DNA of 64,000 bases from Streptomyces sp. NBC_00376 (GTDB lineage: Bacteria; Actinomycetota; Actinomycetes; Streptomycetales; Streptomycetaceae): NCBI RefSeq assembly GCF_036077095.1, contig NZ_CP107960.1, forward strand, positions 2,604,001-2,668,000. The letters are read 5' to 3'. The translations under genes and the position numbers were made by a program. A model generated the notes under the pieces. The model was not told where the DNA came from. It searched no databases and was given only the letters and a program-made list of their open reading frames with translations. Below, in pieces: positions 8,405 through 18,325 of the stretch (position 1 is the first letter of the stretch; the number at the start of each line of letters is the position of its first letter).

Positions 8405-8459
8405 GCGTACCCGGCATGCAGACGTTTGTGTAAGACGCACGTCTAGATGCCGGGTACGC
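8405..8459. promoter_or_regulatory. 13-bp inverted repeat enclosing a TetR-type palindrome
   Basis: GCGTACCCGGCAT at 8405-8417 is matched exactly by its complement at 8447-8459. Inside the 29-base loop lies AGACG-CA-CGTCT (8433-8444) and another AGACG at 8420. The first arm begins 8 bases ahead of the tetR start codon, while serA ends at 8489. It can be a TetR operator region, the serA terminator, or both. Confidence 0.6.
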
Positions 8460-8488
8460 GGAGGTTACGCGGGGAGGCTCCGGAACCG

Positions 8489-10081
8489 TCAGTCGGTCAG
8501 GTTCACCGTACGGGCCGAGTTGGCACCGATCTCGGTGGAGATCTCACCGAGCACCGACGCCGGGACGTCATCGTCGACGGTGAGCACGACCAGCGCCTCG
8601 CCGCCCGCGCCCGTCCGCGAGACCTGCATGCCCGCGATGTTCAGACCGGCCTCGCCGAGGATCCGGCCGACCGTGCCGACGACACCGGGACGGTCCTCGT
8701 AACGCAGCACCACCATGTGGTCGGCCAGCGCCAGGTCCACGTCGTACTCGCCGACGGCGACGATCTTCTGGAGGTGCTTGGGTCCGGCCAGCGTGCCGGA
8801 GACCGAGACCTCCTCGCCGCCCGAGAGCGTGCCGCGGACGGTGACCACGTTACGGTGGTCGGGCGACTCGGAGCTGGTGGTGAGGCGGACCTCGACACCG
8901 CGCTCCTGCGCGAAGAGCGGGGCGTTCACGTACGACACGGTCTCGTCGACGACGTCCTCGAACACGCCCTTGAGCGCGGAGAGTTCGAGCACCTTGACGT
9001 CGTGCTGGGTGATCTCGCCGTACACCTCGACATCGAGGCGGACCGCGACCTCGCCCGCGAGCGCGGTGAAGATCCGGCCGAGCTTCTCGGCGAGCGGCAG
9101 ACCCGGGCGCACGTCCTCGGCGATCACACCGCCCTGGACGTTGACCGCGTCCGGCACGAGCTCGCCGGCGAGGGCCAGGCGCACGGACTTGGCGACCGCG
9201 ATGCCCGCCTTCTCCTGGGCCTCGTCGGTGGAGGCGCCGAGGTGCGGGGTGCAGACGACCTGGTCGAACTCGAACAGCGGGGAGTCCGTGCAGGGCTCCT
9301 TCGCGTACACGTCGAGGCCGGCGCCGGCGACCCGGCCCTCCTTGAGGGCGGAGGCGAGCGCCACCTCGTCGACGATGCCGCCGCGGGCGGCGTTGACGAT
9401 GCGGACCGAGGGCTTCACCTTGTGCAGCGCCTCGTCGCCGATCAGGCCGAGCGTCTCGGGGGTCTTGGGCAGGTGCACCGTGATGAAGTCGGCGACCTCG
9501 AGCAGCTCGTCGAGCGTGAGGAGCTTGACGCCCATCTGCGCGGCGCGCGCCGGCTGCACATAGGGGTCGTACGCGACGATCTTCATGCCGAAGGCCGACA
9601 TGCGCTGCGCGACCAGGACGCCGATGCGGCCGAGGCCGACGACGCCGAGGGTCTTCTCGCTGAGCTCGACACCGGTGTACTTGGAGCGCTTCCACTCGCC
9701 GTTCTTGAGGGCGGTGTTGGCCTGCGGGATGTTGCGCGCGGTGGCGACCAGCAGACCGCAGGCCAGCTCGGCGGCGGTGACGATGTTGGAGGTCGGCGCG
9801 TTGACGACCATCACGCCGGCCTTGGTGGCGGCGGAGACGTCGACGTTGTCCAGACCGACGCCGGCACGGGCGACGACCTTCAGCTTCTTCGCGGCGGCGA
9901 TGGCCTCGGCGTCGACCTTGGTGGCGGAGCGCACCAGGATGGCGTCGACATCGGCGATCGCGGGGAGGAGCTCGGCGCGGTCCGCGCCGTTGCAGTGCCG
10001 GATGTCGAAGTCCGGTCCCAGCGCGTCCACCGTGGCGGGCGACAGCTCTTCAGCGATGAGTACGACAGGTTTCGAGCTCAC
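8489..10081 (-). CDS. serA: D-3-phosphoglycerate dehydrogenase
   Basis: 530 residues from a GTG with GAGGA six bases upstream (an in-frame GTG four codons earlier lacks a site). Domain order matches the long actinobacterial type: substrate domain, NAD-binding domain with GLGRIGVLVAQR, catalytic Arg-Glu-His set (NAARGGIVDE, DVYAKEP, TPHLGASTDEAQ), an intervening domain and a C-terminal ACT domain (RPGVVGTVGRILGEAGLNI). It makes 3-phosphohydroxypyruvate for serine synthesis; the ACT domain is the usual site of serine feedback. It follows ilvBNC on the same strand but is separated by a strong terminator and over 250 bases, so it has its own promoter. Confidence 0.96.
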   Translation of the reverse strand: MSSKPVVLIAEELSPATVDALGPDFDIRHCNGADRAELLPAIADVDAILVRSATKVDAEAIAAAKKLKVVARAGVGLDNVDVSAATKAGVMVVNAPTSNIVTAAELACGLLVATARNIPQANTALKNGEWKRSKYTGVELSEKTLGVVGLGRIGVLVAQRMSAFGMKIVAYDPYVQPARAAQMGVKLLTLDELLEVADFITVHLPKTPETLGLIGDEALHKVKPSVRIVNAARGGIVDEVALASALKEGRVAGAGLDVYAKEPCTDSPLFEFDQVVCTPHLGASTDEAQEKAGIAVAKSVRLALAGELVPDAVNVQGGVIAEDVRPGLPLAEKLGRIFTALAGEVAVRLDVEVYGEITQHDVKVLELSALKGVFEDVVDETVSYVNAPLFAQERGVEVRLTTSSESPDHRNVVTVRGTLSGGEEVSVSGTLAGPKHLQKIVAVGEYDVDLALADHMVVLRYEDRPGVVGTVGRILGEAGLNIAGMQVSRTGAGGEALVVLTVDDDVPASVLGEISTEIGANSARTVNLTD

Positions 10082-10307
10082 GTGAGTCCTCACAGGTCCA
10101 GTGCGGACGGCCGTCCCGACGGCCGCAGGCGGTGGAGGGGCTTGCCGCGTGGAAGACGCACGACACTGTGGGCCTGACGCGTGTATGTGTGGAGAAGTGT
10201 AGTCATGCGCCAGGACGCATACTGCGCCCGGTTGGAAGGATCACCCACACGGGGGTGGACGACTTGTACACACGTACGACGCCGCTTCTTCCGGCGGTGA
10301 TAAGGAA

Positions 10308-10347
10308 ACGCCCCGGGGGCGGGTCCGTGGACCCGCCCCCGGGGCGT
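10308..10347 (-). terminator. Terminator of the ilvBNC operon
   Basis: A perfect 19-bp stem (10308-10326 with 10329-10347) closed by two bases, starting 5 bases after the ilvC stop. On the minus strand it is followed by a short T-rich tract. It is the strongest hairpin in the window and separates ilvC from serA. Confidence 0.85.
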
Positions 10348-10352
10348 CGGTG

Positions 10353-11453
<1,101 letters not shown>

Positions 11454-11458
11454 TCAGG

Positions 11459-11477
11459 GCCTGTCCGGCGGACAGGC
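11459..11477 (-). terminator. Short hairpin between ilvN and ilvC
   Basis: GCCTGTCC and its complement with a three-base loop, immediately after the ilvN stop. No T-run follows; it may reduce read-through into ilvC or stabilise the upstream mRNA end. Confidence 0.4.
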
Positions 11478-11478
11478 G

Positions 11479-12006
11479 CTACGCCGTACGGTCGAGGGCG
11501 CGCAGCGAACGGTCGGTGATCGAGCGCGCGCCGCGCCCTATGGCGATGGTGCCGGACTGGACCAGCTCCTTGATGCCGTACTGCTCCAGCATCTTGAGCA
11601 TGGCCTCCAGCTTGTCGGCGCCGCCGGTCGCCTCGATCGTGACGGCCTCCGGGGAGACGTCAACGGTCTTGGCGCGGAACAGCTTGACGATCTCGACGAT
11701 CTGGGAGCGGGTCTCGTTGTCGGCGCGGACCTTCACCAGGACGAGCTCGCGCTGGATCGCAGCGGCCGGCTCGAGTTCGACGATCTTCAGGACGTTGACC
11801 AGCTTGTTGAGCTGCTTGGTCACCTGCTCCAGGGGCAGGTCCTCGACACTCACGACGATGGTGATGCGGGAGATGTCGGGGTGTTCGGTGGTGCCGACCG
11901 CGAGCGAGTCGATGTTGAAGCCGCGGCGGGAGAACAGGGCGGTGATCCGGGCGAGGACACCGGGCTTGTTCTCGACCAGGACGGAGAGCGTGTGCTTGGT
12001 GGACAT
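11479..12006 (-). CDS. ilvN: Acetolactate synthase regulatory subunit
   Basis: 175 residues, the usual length of the long small-subunit type. The N-terminal ACT domain is clear (LSVLVENKPGVLARITALFSR, then GFNIDSLAVG), followed by the second ACT-like domain with DVSPEAVTIEATGG. It activates the catalytic subunit and confers valine feedback. It starts 22 bases after ilvB on the same strand. Confidence 0.96.
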   Translation of the reverse strand: MSTKHTLSVLVENKPGVLARITALFSRRGFNIDSLAVGTTEHPDISRITIVVSVEDLPLEQVTKQLNKLVNVLKIVELEPAAAIQRELVLVKVRADNETRSQIVEIVKLFRAKTVDVSPEAVTIEATGGADKLEAMLKMLEQYGIKELVQSGTIAIGRGARSITDRSLRALDRTA

Positions 12007-12028
12007 GGAGTCGGTCTCTCTCTGTCTC

Positions 12029-13885
12029 TCAGTCGTCTTCGTTGTCGCCGAAGTCGGGACGGACCCCGCGGGCGGCCATGACCTCGTCGTTGGAGGTGCC
12101 GGCGGCGACCATCGGCCACACCATGGCGTCCTCGTGGACGATGAAGTCGATCACGACGGGGCGGTCGTTGATGGAGTTGGCCTCTTCGATGACCTTGTCC
12201 AGGTCGGCCGGGTCCTCGCAGCGGATCGCGTAGCAGCCCATGGCCTCGGACAGCTTGACGAAGTCCGGGACGCGGGTGCCCTTCGCCGGGACTCCCTCGG
12301 TGTCCGCGCCGGAGTGCAGCACGGTGTTGGAGTACCGCTGGTTGTAGAACAGGGTCTGCCACTGGCGGACCATCCCGAGCGCGCCGTTGTTGATGATCGC
12401 GACCTTGATCGGGATGTTGTTGAGCGCGCAGGTGGTGAGTTCCTGGTTGGTCATCTGGAAGCAGCCGTCGCCGTCGATCGCCCAGACGGTGCGGTCGGGC
12501 ATGCCGGCCTTGGCCCCCATCGCGGCCGGGACCGCGTACCCCATCGTTCCGGCGCCGCCGGAGTTCAGCCAGGTGGCGGGCTGCTCGTACTGGATGAAGT
12601 GCGAGGCCCACATCTGGTGCTGGCCGACGCCCGCCGCGAAGATCGTGCCCTCGGGGGCGAGCTGTCCGATGCGCTGGATGACCTGCTGCGGCGAGAGGCT
12701 GCCGTCCTCGGGCAGGTCGTAGCCGAGCGGGTAGGTGTCGCGCCAGCGGTTGAGGTCCTTCCACCACGCCTCGTAGTCACCCACGTGGCCCTCGGTGTGC
12801 TCGGCCTGGACGGCCTGGACCAGGTCGGCCAGGACCTCGCGGGCGTCCCCGACGATCGGCACGTCGGCGACCCGGTTCTTGCCGATCTCCGCGGGGTCGA
12901 TGTCGGCGTGGACGATCTTGGCGTACGGGGCGAAGCTGTCCAGCTTGCCGGTGACGCGGTCGTCGAAGCGGGCTCCGAGGGCGACGATCAGGTCGGCCTT
13001 CTGCAGCGCGGTGACGGCGGTGACCGCACCGTGCATGCCCGGCATTCCGACGTGCAGCGGGTGGCTGTCGGGGAATGCGCCGAGCGCCATCAGTGTGGTG
13101 GTGACGGGCGCTCCGGTGAGCTCTGCGAGGACCTTCAGTTCGGCGGTGGCCCCCGCCTTGATGACACCGCCGCCGACGTACAGCACCGGCCGGCTGGCCT
13201 GGGTGATCAGCTTGGCGGCTTCGCGGATCTGCTTGGCGTGCGGCTTGGTGACCGGACGGTAGCCGGGCAGGTCCTGGGTCGGCGGCCAGCTGAACGTGGT
13301 CTGCGCCTGCAGCGCGTCCTTGGCGATGTCGACGAGGACGGGGCCCGGACGGCCGGTGGAGGCGATGTGGAAGGCCTCGGCGATCGTGTGCGGGATGTCC
13401 TCGGCCCTGGTGACCAGGAAGTTGTGCTTGGTGACCGGCATGGTGATGCCGCAGATGTCGGCTTCCTGGAAGGCGTCGGTCCCGATCGCCTTGGAGGCCA
13501 CCTGGCCGGTGATCGCGACCAGCGGGACGGAGTCCATGTGGGCATCGGCGATCGGGGTGACCAGGTTGGTGGCGCCGGGGCCCGAGGTCGCCATGCAGAC
13601 GCCGACCTTGCCGGTGGCCTGCGCGTAACCGGTGGCCGCGTGTCCGGCGCCCTGCTCGTGGCGGACCAGGACGTGACGGACCCGGGTGGAGTCCATCATC
13701 GGGTCGTACGCCGGAAGGATGGCGCCGCCGGGAATGCCGAATACCGTGTCGGCCCCCACCTCCTCGAGGGAGCGGATGAGGGACTGCGCGCCCGTGACGT
13801 GCTCAACGGTGGCGGAGGACGATCCGCCGTTACGGGCCCGCGGCTGGGGATGGTGGGCCCCGGTGGCCTGCTCGGTCATCGGCAT
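12029..13885 (-). CDS. ilvB: Acetolactate synthase catalytic subunit
   Basis: 618 residues from the ATG at 13885 (MPMTEQ); a second ATG two codons later is also possible. The longer frame to 13975 runs through the attenuator hairpin and is not coding. Thiamine-diphosphate enzyme features: catalytic Glu in [28 protein letters not shown] with the Mg/ThDP-binding GDG...N, FAD region and C-terminal domain. It joins two pyruvates, or pyruvate and 2-ketobutyrate. First gene of ilvBNC, controlled by the leader attenuator listed below. Confidence 0.97.
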   Translation of the reverse strand: MPMTEQATGAHHPQPRARNGGSSSATVEHVTGAQSLIRSLEEVGADTVFGIPGGAILPAYDPMMDSTRVRHVLVRHEQGAGHAATGYAQATGKVGVCMATSGPGATNLVTPIADAHMDSVPLVAITGQVASKAIGTDAFQEADICGITMPVTKHNFLVTRAEDIPHTIAEAFHIASTGRPGPVLVDIAKDALQAQTTFSWPPTQDLPGYRPVTKPHAKQIREAAKLITQASRPVLYVGGGVIKAGATAELKVLAELTGAPVTTTLMALGAFPDSHPLHVGMPGMHGAVTAVTALQKADLIVALGARFDDRVTGKLDSFAPYAKIVHADIDPAEIGKNRVADVPIVGDAREVLADLVQAVQAEHTEGHVGDYEAWWKDLNRWRDTYPLGYDLPEDGSLSPQQVIQRIGQLAPEGTIFAAGVGQHQMWASHFIQYEQPATWLNSGGAGTMGYAVPAAMGAKAGMPDRTVWAIDGDGCFQMTNQELTTCALNNIPIKVAIINNGALGMVRQWQTLFYNQRYSNTVLHSGADTEGVPAKGTRVPDFVKLSEAMGCYAIRCEDPADLDKVIEEANSINDRPVVIDFIVHEDAMVWPMVAAGTSNDEVMAARGVRPDFGDNEDD

Positions 13886-13949
13886 TCTCTTCTCGAAGCT
13901 GAGGGTTTCTGCGGGTGTTTTGCAACAGTTTGCGTGGTGCCGGTGCAAC

Positions 13950-13983
13950 AAAAAACCCCTCGTGCCGTGAGGCAAGCGAGGGG
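13950..13983 (-). terminator. Attenuator terminator of ilvBNC
   Basis: On the minus strand CCCCTCG pairs with CGAGGGG across a 14-base loop and is followed by six T. This is a rare T-run terminator in so GC-rich a genome. It stands 65 bases ahead of ilvB and downstream of the leader peptide, the geometry of translational attenuation. Confidence 0.92.
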
Positions 13984-13984
13984 A

Positions 13985-14039
13985 GCGCGTCGGTGCGGTC
14001 TGCAGAGTGCCATGAGGGGCTCTGCTTCAGCCGACGCGC
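13985..14039 (-). promoter_or_regulatory. Pause/antiterminator stems of the ilvB leader RNA
   Basis: GCGCGTCGG at one end pairs with CCGACGCGC at the other, and AGCAGAG pairs with CTCTGC inside. The outer left strand overlaps the last codons of the leader peptide, so a ribosome stalled on Ile/Leu/Val codons would block the outer stem and change which hairpin forms. The exact alternative folds need calculation. Confidence 0.7.
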
Positions 14040-14068
14040 TTTCCAAGTACGAGAATTCGGGTGCGCAT
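14027..14068 (-). CDS. ilvB leader peptide, 13 residues
   Basis: Sequence MRTRILVLGKRVG, with the branched-chain run Ile-Leu-Val-Leu at residues 5-8 and another Val at 12. It ends at the start of the pausing hairpin. Such peptides sense charged Ile/Leu/Val tRNA in actinobacterial ilvB leaders. There is no Shine-Dalgarno, and a TTGACA -35 box with 18-base spacing puts the predicted RNA start within a base or so of the ATG, suggesting leaderless translation. Confidence 0.9.
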   Translation of the reverse strand: MRTRILVLGKRVG

Positions 14069-14075
14069 GGCAATG

Positions 14076-14105
14076 ACCCTCTCTCCGACGCACTCGACGT
14101 GTCAA
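14076..14105 (-). promoter_or_regulatory. Predicted promoter of the ilvBNC leader
   Basis: TTGACA at 14105-14100 is a perfect -35 box; 18 bases on is GAGGGT (14081-14076), which keeps the key A and last T of a -10 box. The -35 overlaps the stop codon of the upstream GGDEF gene (TGA at 14104-14102). Only 33 bases separate that gene from the leader ATG. Confidence 0.6.
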
Positions 14106-17026
14106 GTGGGTGGGACGGGCGTCTCAGCATGTGAGCCGCTGAGGAGCGGGATCGAGCCGCCGGTCAGGACCGGCTGGGCCATGGTGCCGCCGGGCACCGG
14201 GAACTCGCCGCGGGCCAGGGCGCGGCGCAGCCGGTACTCGTCGAGCGGCCCGGAGAAGGCCATTCCCTGGCCGTGCGTACAGCCCATGGCGCGCAGCGCG
14301 AGGACCTGTTCCGGCACGTCGACCCCGTCGGCCACGGACTGCACGCCGAGGTCGCAGGCGATGCGCAGCAGGCCACTGGTGATCTTGTGGAGCCGGGCGG
14401 ACTCCACCACTCCCTCGACGAGGCCGCGGTCCAGTTTCAGTACGTCGACGGGGAGGCGGCGCAGGGCGTTGATCGCGGCGTAGCCGCTGCCGAAGCCGTC
14501 GAGCGCGATGCGGACACCGCTGCGGCGCAGGGCCACGAGACGCTGCTCCAGGTCGTCGAAGGAGATCCGGGGGTCGCTGTCGGCGACCTCGATCATCAGG
14601 GCGCCGGAGGGCAGGCCGTGCCGGGTCAGCAGCGCCTCGACGGAGCCGAACGGCGTGTCCTTGTCGAGGAGGCGTCGGGCGGAGAGCCGCACGGCGACGG
14701 AGACCGGGTGTCCGGCCCTGGCCCGGTCGGCGGCCTGCTCGACGGCCTCTTCGAGGAGCCAGCGGCCGAGCTCGGCGGTGCGCTCGCCGTCCTCGGTGAC
14801 GCGGAGGAACTCGGCCGGGGTGAAAAGGATGCCCTGGGCGGAGCGCCAGCGGGCCTGGGCGGCGACGGCGGCGACCCGGCCGGTGGCGAGGTGCACGACG
14901 GGCTGGTGGAGCAGGGCGAACTCGCCGTCGCGCAGGGCGGTGCGCAGCCGGGCCGTCAGCTCGGAGCGGCGCACCACGTCGGCCTGCATCTGCGGGGCGT
15001 ACAGCTCGACCCGGTCCTTGCCGCCCGCCTTGGCGCGGTACATGGCGAGGTCCGCGTTGCGCATGAGGTCGCTGGGGGTGATGCCGGGCTCGGCGAAGGC
15101 GACCCCGATGGACGCGGCGACCCGGACCTCGCCGGCGCCGATCCGGTACGGCTGGGAAAGGGTGAGGCGCAGCCGGTCGGCGATCTCGTGGACCTGGCAC
15201 TCCCGGGCGGGCTGGTCGCGGGTGCCGTCGCCGAGGATGATCGTCGCGAATTCGTCGCCGCCGAGGCGGGCGGCGGTGTCGCCGGCCCGGACGGACTCGT
15301 GGAGGCGGCGGGCGGCCTGGACGAGGAGCTCGTCTCCCGCCTGGTGGCCGAGGCGGTCGTTGACCGCCTTGAAGCCGTCGAGGTCGATGAAGAGTACGGC
15401 GGTGCCGGGGTCGCCGGAGCGGCGGCCGCCGAGGGCCTGGCGGACCCGTTTGGTGAACAGGGCCCGGTTGGGCAGGTCGGTGAGCGGGTCGTGCTCGGCG
15501 TTGTGCTGCAACTGGGCCTGGAGCCGGACCCGTTCGGTCACGTCGCGGCTGTTGAGGATCAGCCCGCCCTGGTGGCGGTTGGCCGTGGATTCGACGTTGA
15601 GCCAGTCCCCCGTGCCGGATCTGAAGCGGCACTCGATCCGGGTGGTGGGTTCCTCGGGCGGCGGGGCGGCGAGGAACCGGCGCACCTCGTGGACCACCCG
15701 CCCCAGGTCGTCGGGGTGGATGATCGAGGACAGCTCGGCGCCGACCAGCTCGTCGGCCTCGCGCCCGTACACCCCGGCGGCGGCGGGGCTGACGTAGCGC
15801 AGCACTCCGTTCGGCGCGACGATCATGATGACGTCGCTGGAGCCCTGCACCAGGGAGCGGAAGTGGTTCTCCTTCTGCGCCAGCTCCTGGGTGAGGGCGA
15901 TGTTGTCGACGAGCATGATGCCCTGCCGTACGACCAGGGCGAGGACCACCGTGCAGCCGGTGAGGATCACCACGCGGTCCACCCGGCGGCCCTCGACGGC
16001 GCTGTACAGGATGCCGAGGGTGCAGACGGCGGCGGCGAGATAGGGCGTCAGCGCGGCCAGTGACCCCGCGATGGGGCGGCTGGTGGGCTGCGCGCTCCAG
16101 GGCGGGAGGGCGTTGTCCGCGGCCTTGTCGGCGCCCCAGGGCGCGTACGCGAGGAGCAGGGAGCCGGCGAACCAGCCCGCGTCCAGCATCTGGCCGGAGT
16201 GGTAGGTCTGGCGCAGCAGCGGTGAGGTGAACAGGGCGTCGGACAGGACCGTCAGGGCGAGTGCGGCGACGGCGGTGTTCACCGCGGAGCGGTTGACGTT
16301 GGAGCGCCGGAAGTGCAGCGCCAGCACCATGGAGACCAGCACGATGTCGAGCAGCGGATAGGCCAGCGCCAGCGCCGCCCGTGCCACGCTCGCGCCCTCG
16401 GCGTCCACCAGATGCGCGGTGTGGGCGAGGGCGAGGCTCCAGGAGAGCGTGAGCAGCGATCCGCCGATCAGCCAGGAGTCCAGTGCGAGGCAGACCCAGC
16501 CGGCCCTGGTGACGGGGCGCTTGGCGAGGACCAGCAGCCCGACGATGGCGGGCGGCGCGAAGCAGAGGAAGAAGACGTCGGCCAGGGAGGGCGTGGGCAC
16601 CCGGAGCCCGAGCACCACCTCGTACCAGCCCCAGACCGCGTTGCCCGCGGAGGCCATGAACGAGGAGAGCGCGAACAGCAGCCAGGCGGGCCGGAACCGG
16701 CTGGCACCGGCCCGCGCGTAGCGGAAGCAGGAGACCGCGGCGATCAGCGCCGCCGCACTGAGCCCGAAATCCCCCATGATGAGCGCCAGTTGCCGCGAGC
16801 CCCAGCCGAGGGCCGCTCCCACGGTGTATCCGGCCCAGACGGCGCCGAGGAGGATCTGCCAGAGCAGCGCGGAGGCGCCGCCCACGGCCGGCCTCCGGGT
16901 CAGGAGCGCCCCGAGGGCGCCGGCCGGCGCGCTCACCGGGGCGCCCCCGGTGTCGTCGGGTGCGCGCGCACCCGGCGTCCCGCCGGTCCCCGTCGGCTGC
17001 CCGGCGGTGTCGGATCGTGCACCCAT
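14102..17026 (-). CDS. Membrane PAS-GGDEF-EAL protein with degenerate EAL domain
   Basis: 974 residues. Residues about 45-375 hold nine or ten membrane segments; then a PAS domain (about 385-500), a GGDEF domain and an EAL domain. The GGDEF motif is intact (ARLGGDEFAT, about residue 588) and the product-inhibition site RAGD lies exactly five residues ahead, so diguanylate cyclase activity and feedback are expected. The EAL domain looks inactive: the EAL-x-RW motif reads AAQARW, and the usual DDFGTGY is DGFGSGY. It may bind c-di-GMP without hydrolysing it. In Streptomyces c-di-GMP sets the timing of development through BldD and RsiG. It sits directly upstream of, and in line with, the ilvB leader; the two are not expected to share function. 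Confidence 0.9.
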   Translation of the reverse strand: MGARSDTAGQPTGTGGTPGARAPDDTGGAPVSAPAGALGALLTRRPAVGGASALLWQILLGAVWAGYTVGAALGWGSRQLALIMGDFGLSAAALIAAVSCFRYARAGASRFRPAWLLFALSSFMASAGNAVWGWYEVVLGLRVPTPSLADVFFLCFAPPAIVGLLVLAKRPVTRAGWVCLALDSWLIGGSLLTLSWSLALAHTAHLVDAEGASVARAALALAYPLLDIVLVSMVLALHFRRSNVNRSAVNTAVAALALTVLSDALFTSPLLRQTYHSGQMLDAGWFAGSLLLAYAPWGADKAADNALPPWSAQPTSRPIAGSLAALTPYLAAAVCTLGILYSAVEGRRVDRVVILTGCTVVLALVVRQGIMLVDNIALTQELAQKENHFRSLVQGSSDVIMIVAPNGVLRYVSPAAAGVYGREADELVGAELSSIIHPDDLGRVVHEVRRFLAAPPPEEPTTRIECRFRSGTGDWLNVESTANRHQGGLILNSRDVTERVRLQAQLQHNAEHDPLTDLPNRALFTKRVRQALGGRRSGDPGTAVLFIDLDGFKAVNDRLGHQAGDELLVQAARRLHESVRAGDTAARLGGDEFATIILGDGTRDQPARECQVHEIADRLRLTLSQPYRIGAGEVRVAASIGVAFAEPGITPSDLMRNADLAMYRAKAGGKDRVELYAPQMQADVVRRSELTARLRTALRDGEFALLHQPVVHLATGRVAAVAAQARWRSAQGILFTPAEFLRVTEDGERTAELGRWLLEEAVEQAADRARAGHPVSVAVRLSARRLLDKDTPFGSVEALLTRHGLPSGALMIEVADSDPRISFDDLEQRLVALRRSGVRIALDGFGSGYAAINALRRLPVDVLKLDRGLVEGVVESARLHKITSGLLRIACDLGVQSVADGVDVPEQVLALRAMGCTHGQGMAFSGPLDEYRLRRALARGEFPVPGGTMAQPVLTGGSIPLLSGSHAETPVPPT

Positions 17027-17211
17027 CGGCCGTACATCGCCCGTCGCCCCCTCGCGTGTCGCGTCCTCCCCGGCGCCGTCCCTTCCACGGCGCAGCGCCC
17101 CTTTCGGGACGATACACCAGACTCGTCACGCAGGGACATAGCCCATCTACTCTCCGTGACGATCCAGGAGTTGTACGGAACGGTGTGCGACGAAGAGCCT
17201 CCGCAGCGTGG

Positions 17212-18192
17212 TCAGTCGATGGTGCGTACCACGTTCTCCACCGGCTCGCCCGCGGCGAACCGATTCAGCTGCCCGGCCAGCAGGCGCTTGGCACGCGGCA
17301 GGAAAGCCGATGTGCTGCCGCCCACGTGAGGGGTGATCAGAACGTTCGGAGCATGCCAGAGAGGATGGCCGACGGGCAGCGGTTCCGGGTCGGTCACGTC
17401 GAGGGCGGCACGCAGTCGGCCGGACTGGAGTTCGAGCAGCAGCGAATCGGTGTCGACGACGCCGCCCCGGGCGACGTTCACGAGCAGCGCCCCGTCCCGC
17501 ATCGCGGCGAGGAACTCCGCGCCGACCAACCCCTGTGTGGAAGGGTTCAGCGGGGTGGACAGCACGACGACATCGGCCTCGGGCAGCAGCGCTGGCAGGT
17601 CGTCGAGCGCGTGTACGGGGCCGCGTGCGGTGGTCCGCGCGGAGCGCGCGACGCGCGTCACCCGCGCACACTCGAAGGGTGTGAGCCGGTCCTCGATGGC
17701 GGCGCCGATCGATCCGTACCCCACGATCAGCACGGACTTGTCGGCGAGCGCGGGGTAGAAGCCGGACCGCCACTCCTCCTTGTCCTGCCCGTGGACGAAT
17801 CCGGGAACACCGCGCAGCGAGGAGAGGATCAGGGTGAGGGCGAGCTCCGCGGTGGACGCCTCGTGGACCCCCTTGGCGTTGCACAGCAGCACCCCGGCCG
17901 GCAGCAGGCCGAGCCCCGGCTCGACGTGGTCGATGCCCGCGGAGAGCGTCTGCACGACCCGGACGCCCGCCATGCCGCCGAGCGGCCGGACCGCGACCGC
18001 GGAGCCCTTCATGTACGGCACCACGTAGAAGGCACAGTCGGCGGGGTCGGCGGGGTAGTCCGGTCCGCCGTCCCAGAACCGGTAGTTGAGCCCCTCGGGG
18101 AGGCCTTCGATCTCGTCGGCCGGGAACGGCATCCATACGTCGGGCGTCTTCGTCACGACGGGGGTCTTCGCGTCGTCGGGAGTCTTCGTCAT
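17212..18192 (-). CDS. D-isomer-specific 2-hydroxyacid dehydrogenase
   Basis: 326 residues. NAD-binding VGYGSIGAAIE, and the catalytic Arg (NVARGGVVDTD), Glu (TDPEPLP) and His (TPHVGGSTSAF) are all present. The first 17 residues are a low-complexity TKTP/KTPD repeat; homologues usually begin near WMPFPADEIEG, so a later start is possible. The family reduces 2-keto acids or oxidises D-2-hydroxyacids with NAD(P); the substrate is not known here. The short N-terminal substrate domain resembles the hydroxypyruvate/glyoxylate reductase branch rather than SerA. Divergent from the aldo/keto reductase. Confidence 0.85.
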   Translation of the reverse strand: MTKTPDDAKTPVVTKTPDVWMPFPADEIEGLPEGLNYRFWDGGPDYPADPADCAFYVVPYMKGSAVAVRPLGGMAGVRVVQTLSAGIDHVEPGLGLLPAGVLLCNAKGVHEASTAELALTLILSSLRGVPGFVHGQDKEEWRSGFYPALADKSVLIVGYGSIGAAIEDRLTPFECARVTRVARSARTTARGPVHALDDLPALLPEADVVVLSTPLNPSTQGLVGAEFLAAMRDGALLVNVARGGVVDTDSLLLELQSGRLRAALDVTDPEPLPVGHPLWHAPNVLITPHVGGSTSAFLPRAKRLLAGQLNRFAAGEPVENVVRTID

Positions 18193-18325
18193 GGTCAGGA
18201 GGCTAATTGGCGGAGGCCGTGCGAGGGGCGGCGGGCGGCAGAGGTTACTTTGGGGTGCGGTGCAGTCCCGTGGACGGCGGGGCGTGGGCCCGGTTCGACG
18301 GCGGGGCCTGGGGAGGATCGGGGAG

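Noticed and set aside
10308..10347. The 19-bp perfect inverted repeat as an insertion sequence end
   Set aside because: It is a single hairpin directly after ilvC with a 2-base loop and no transposase; a terminator explains it.
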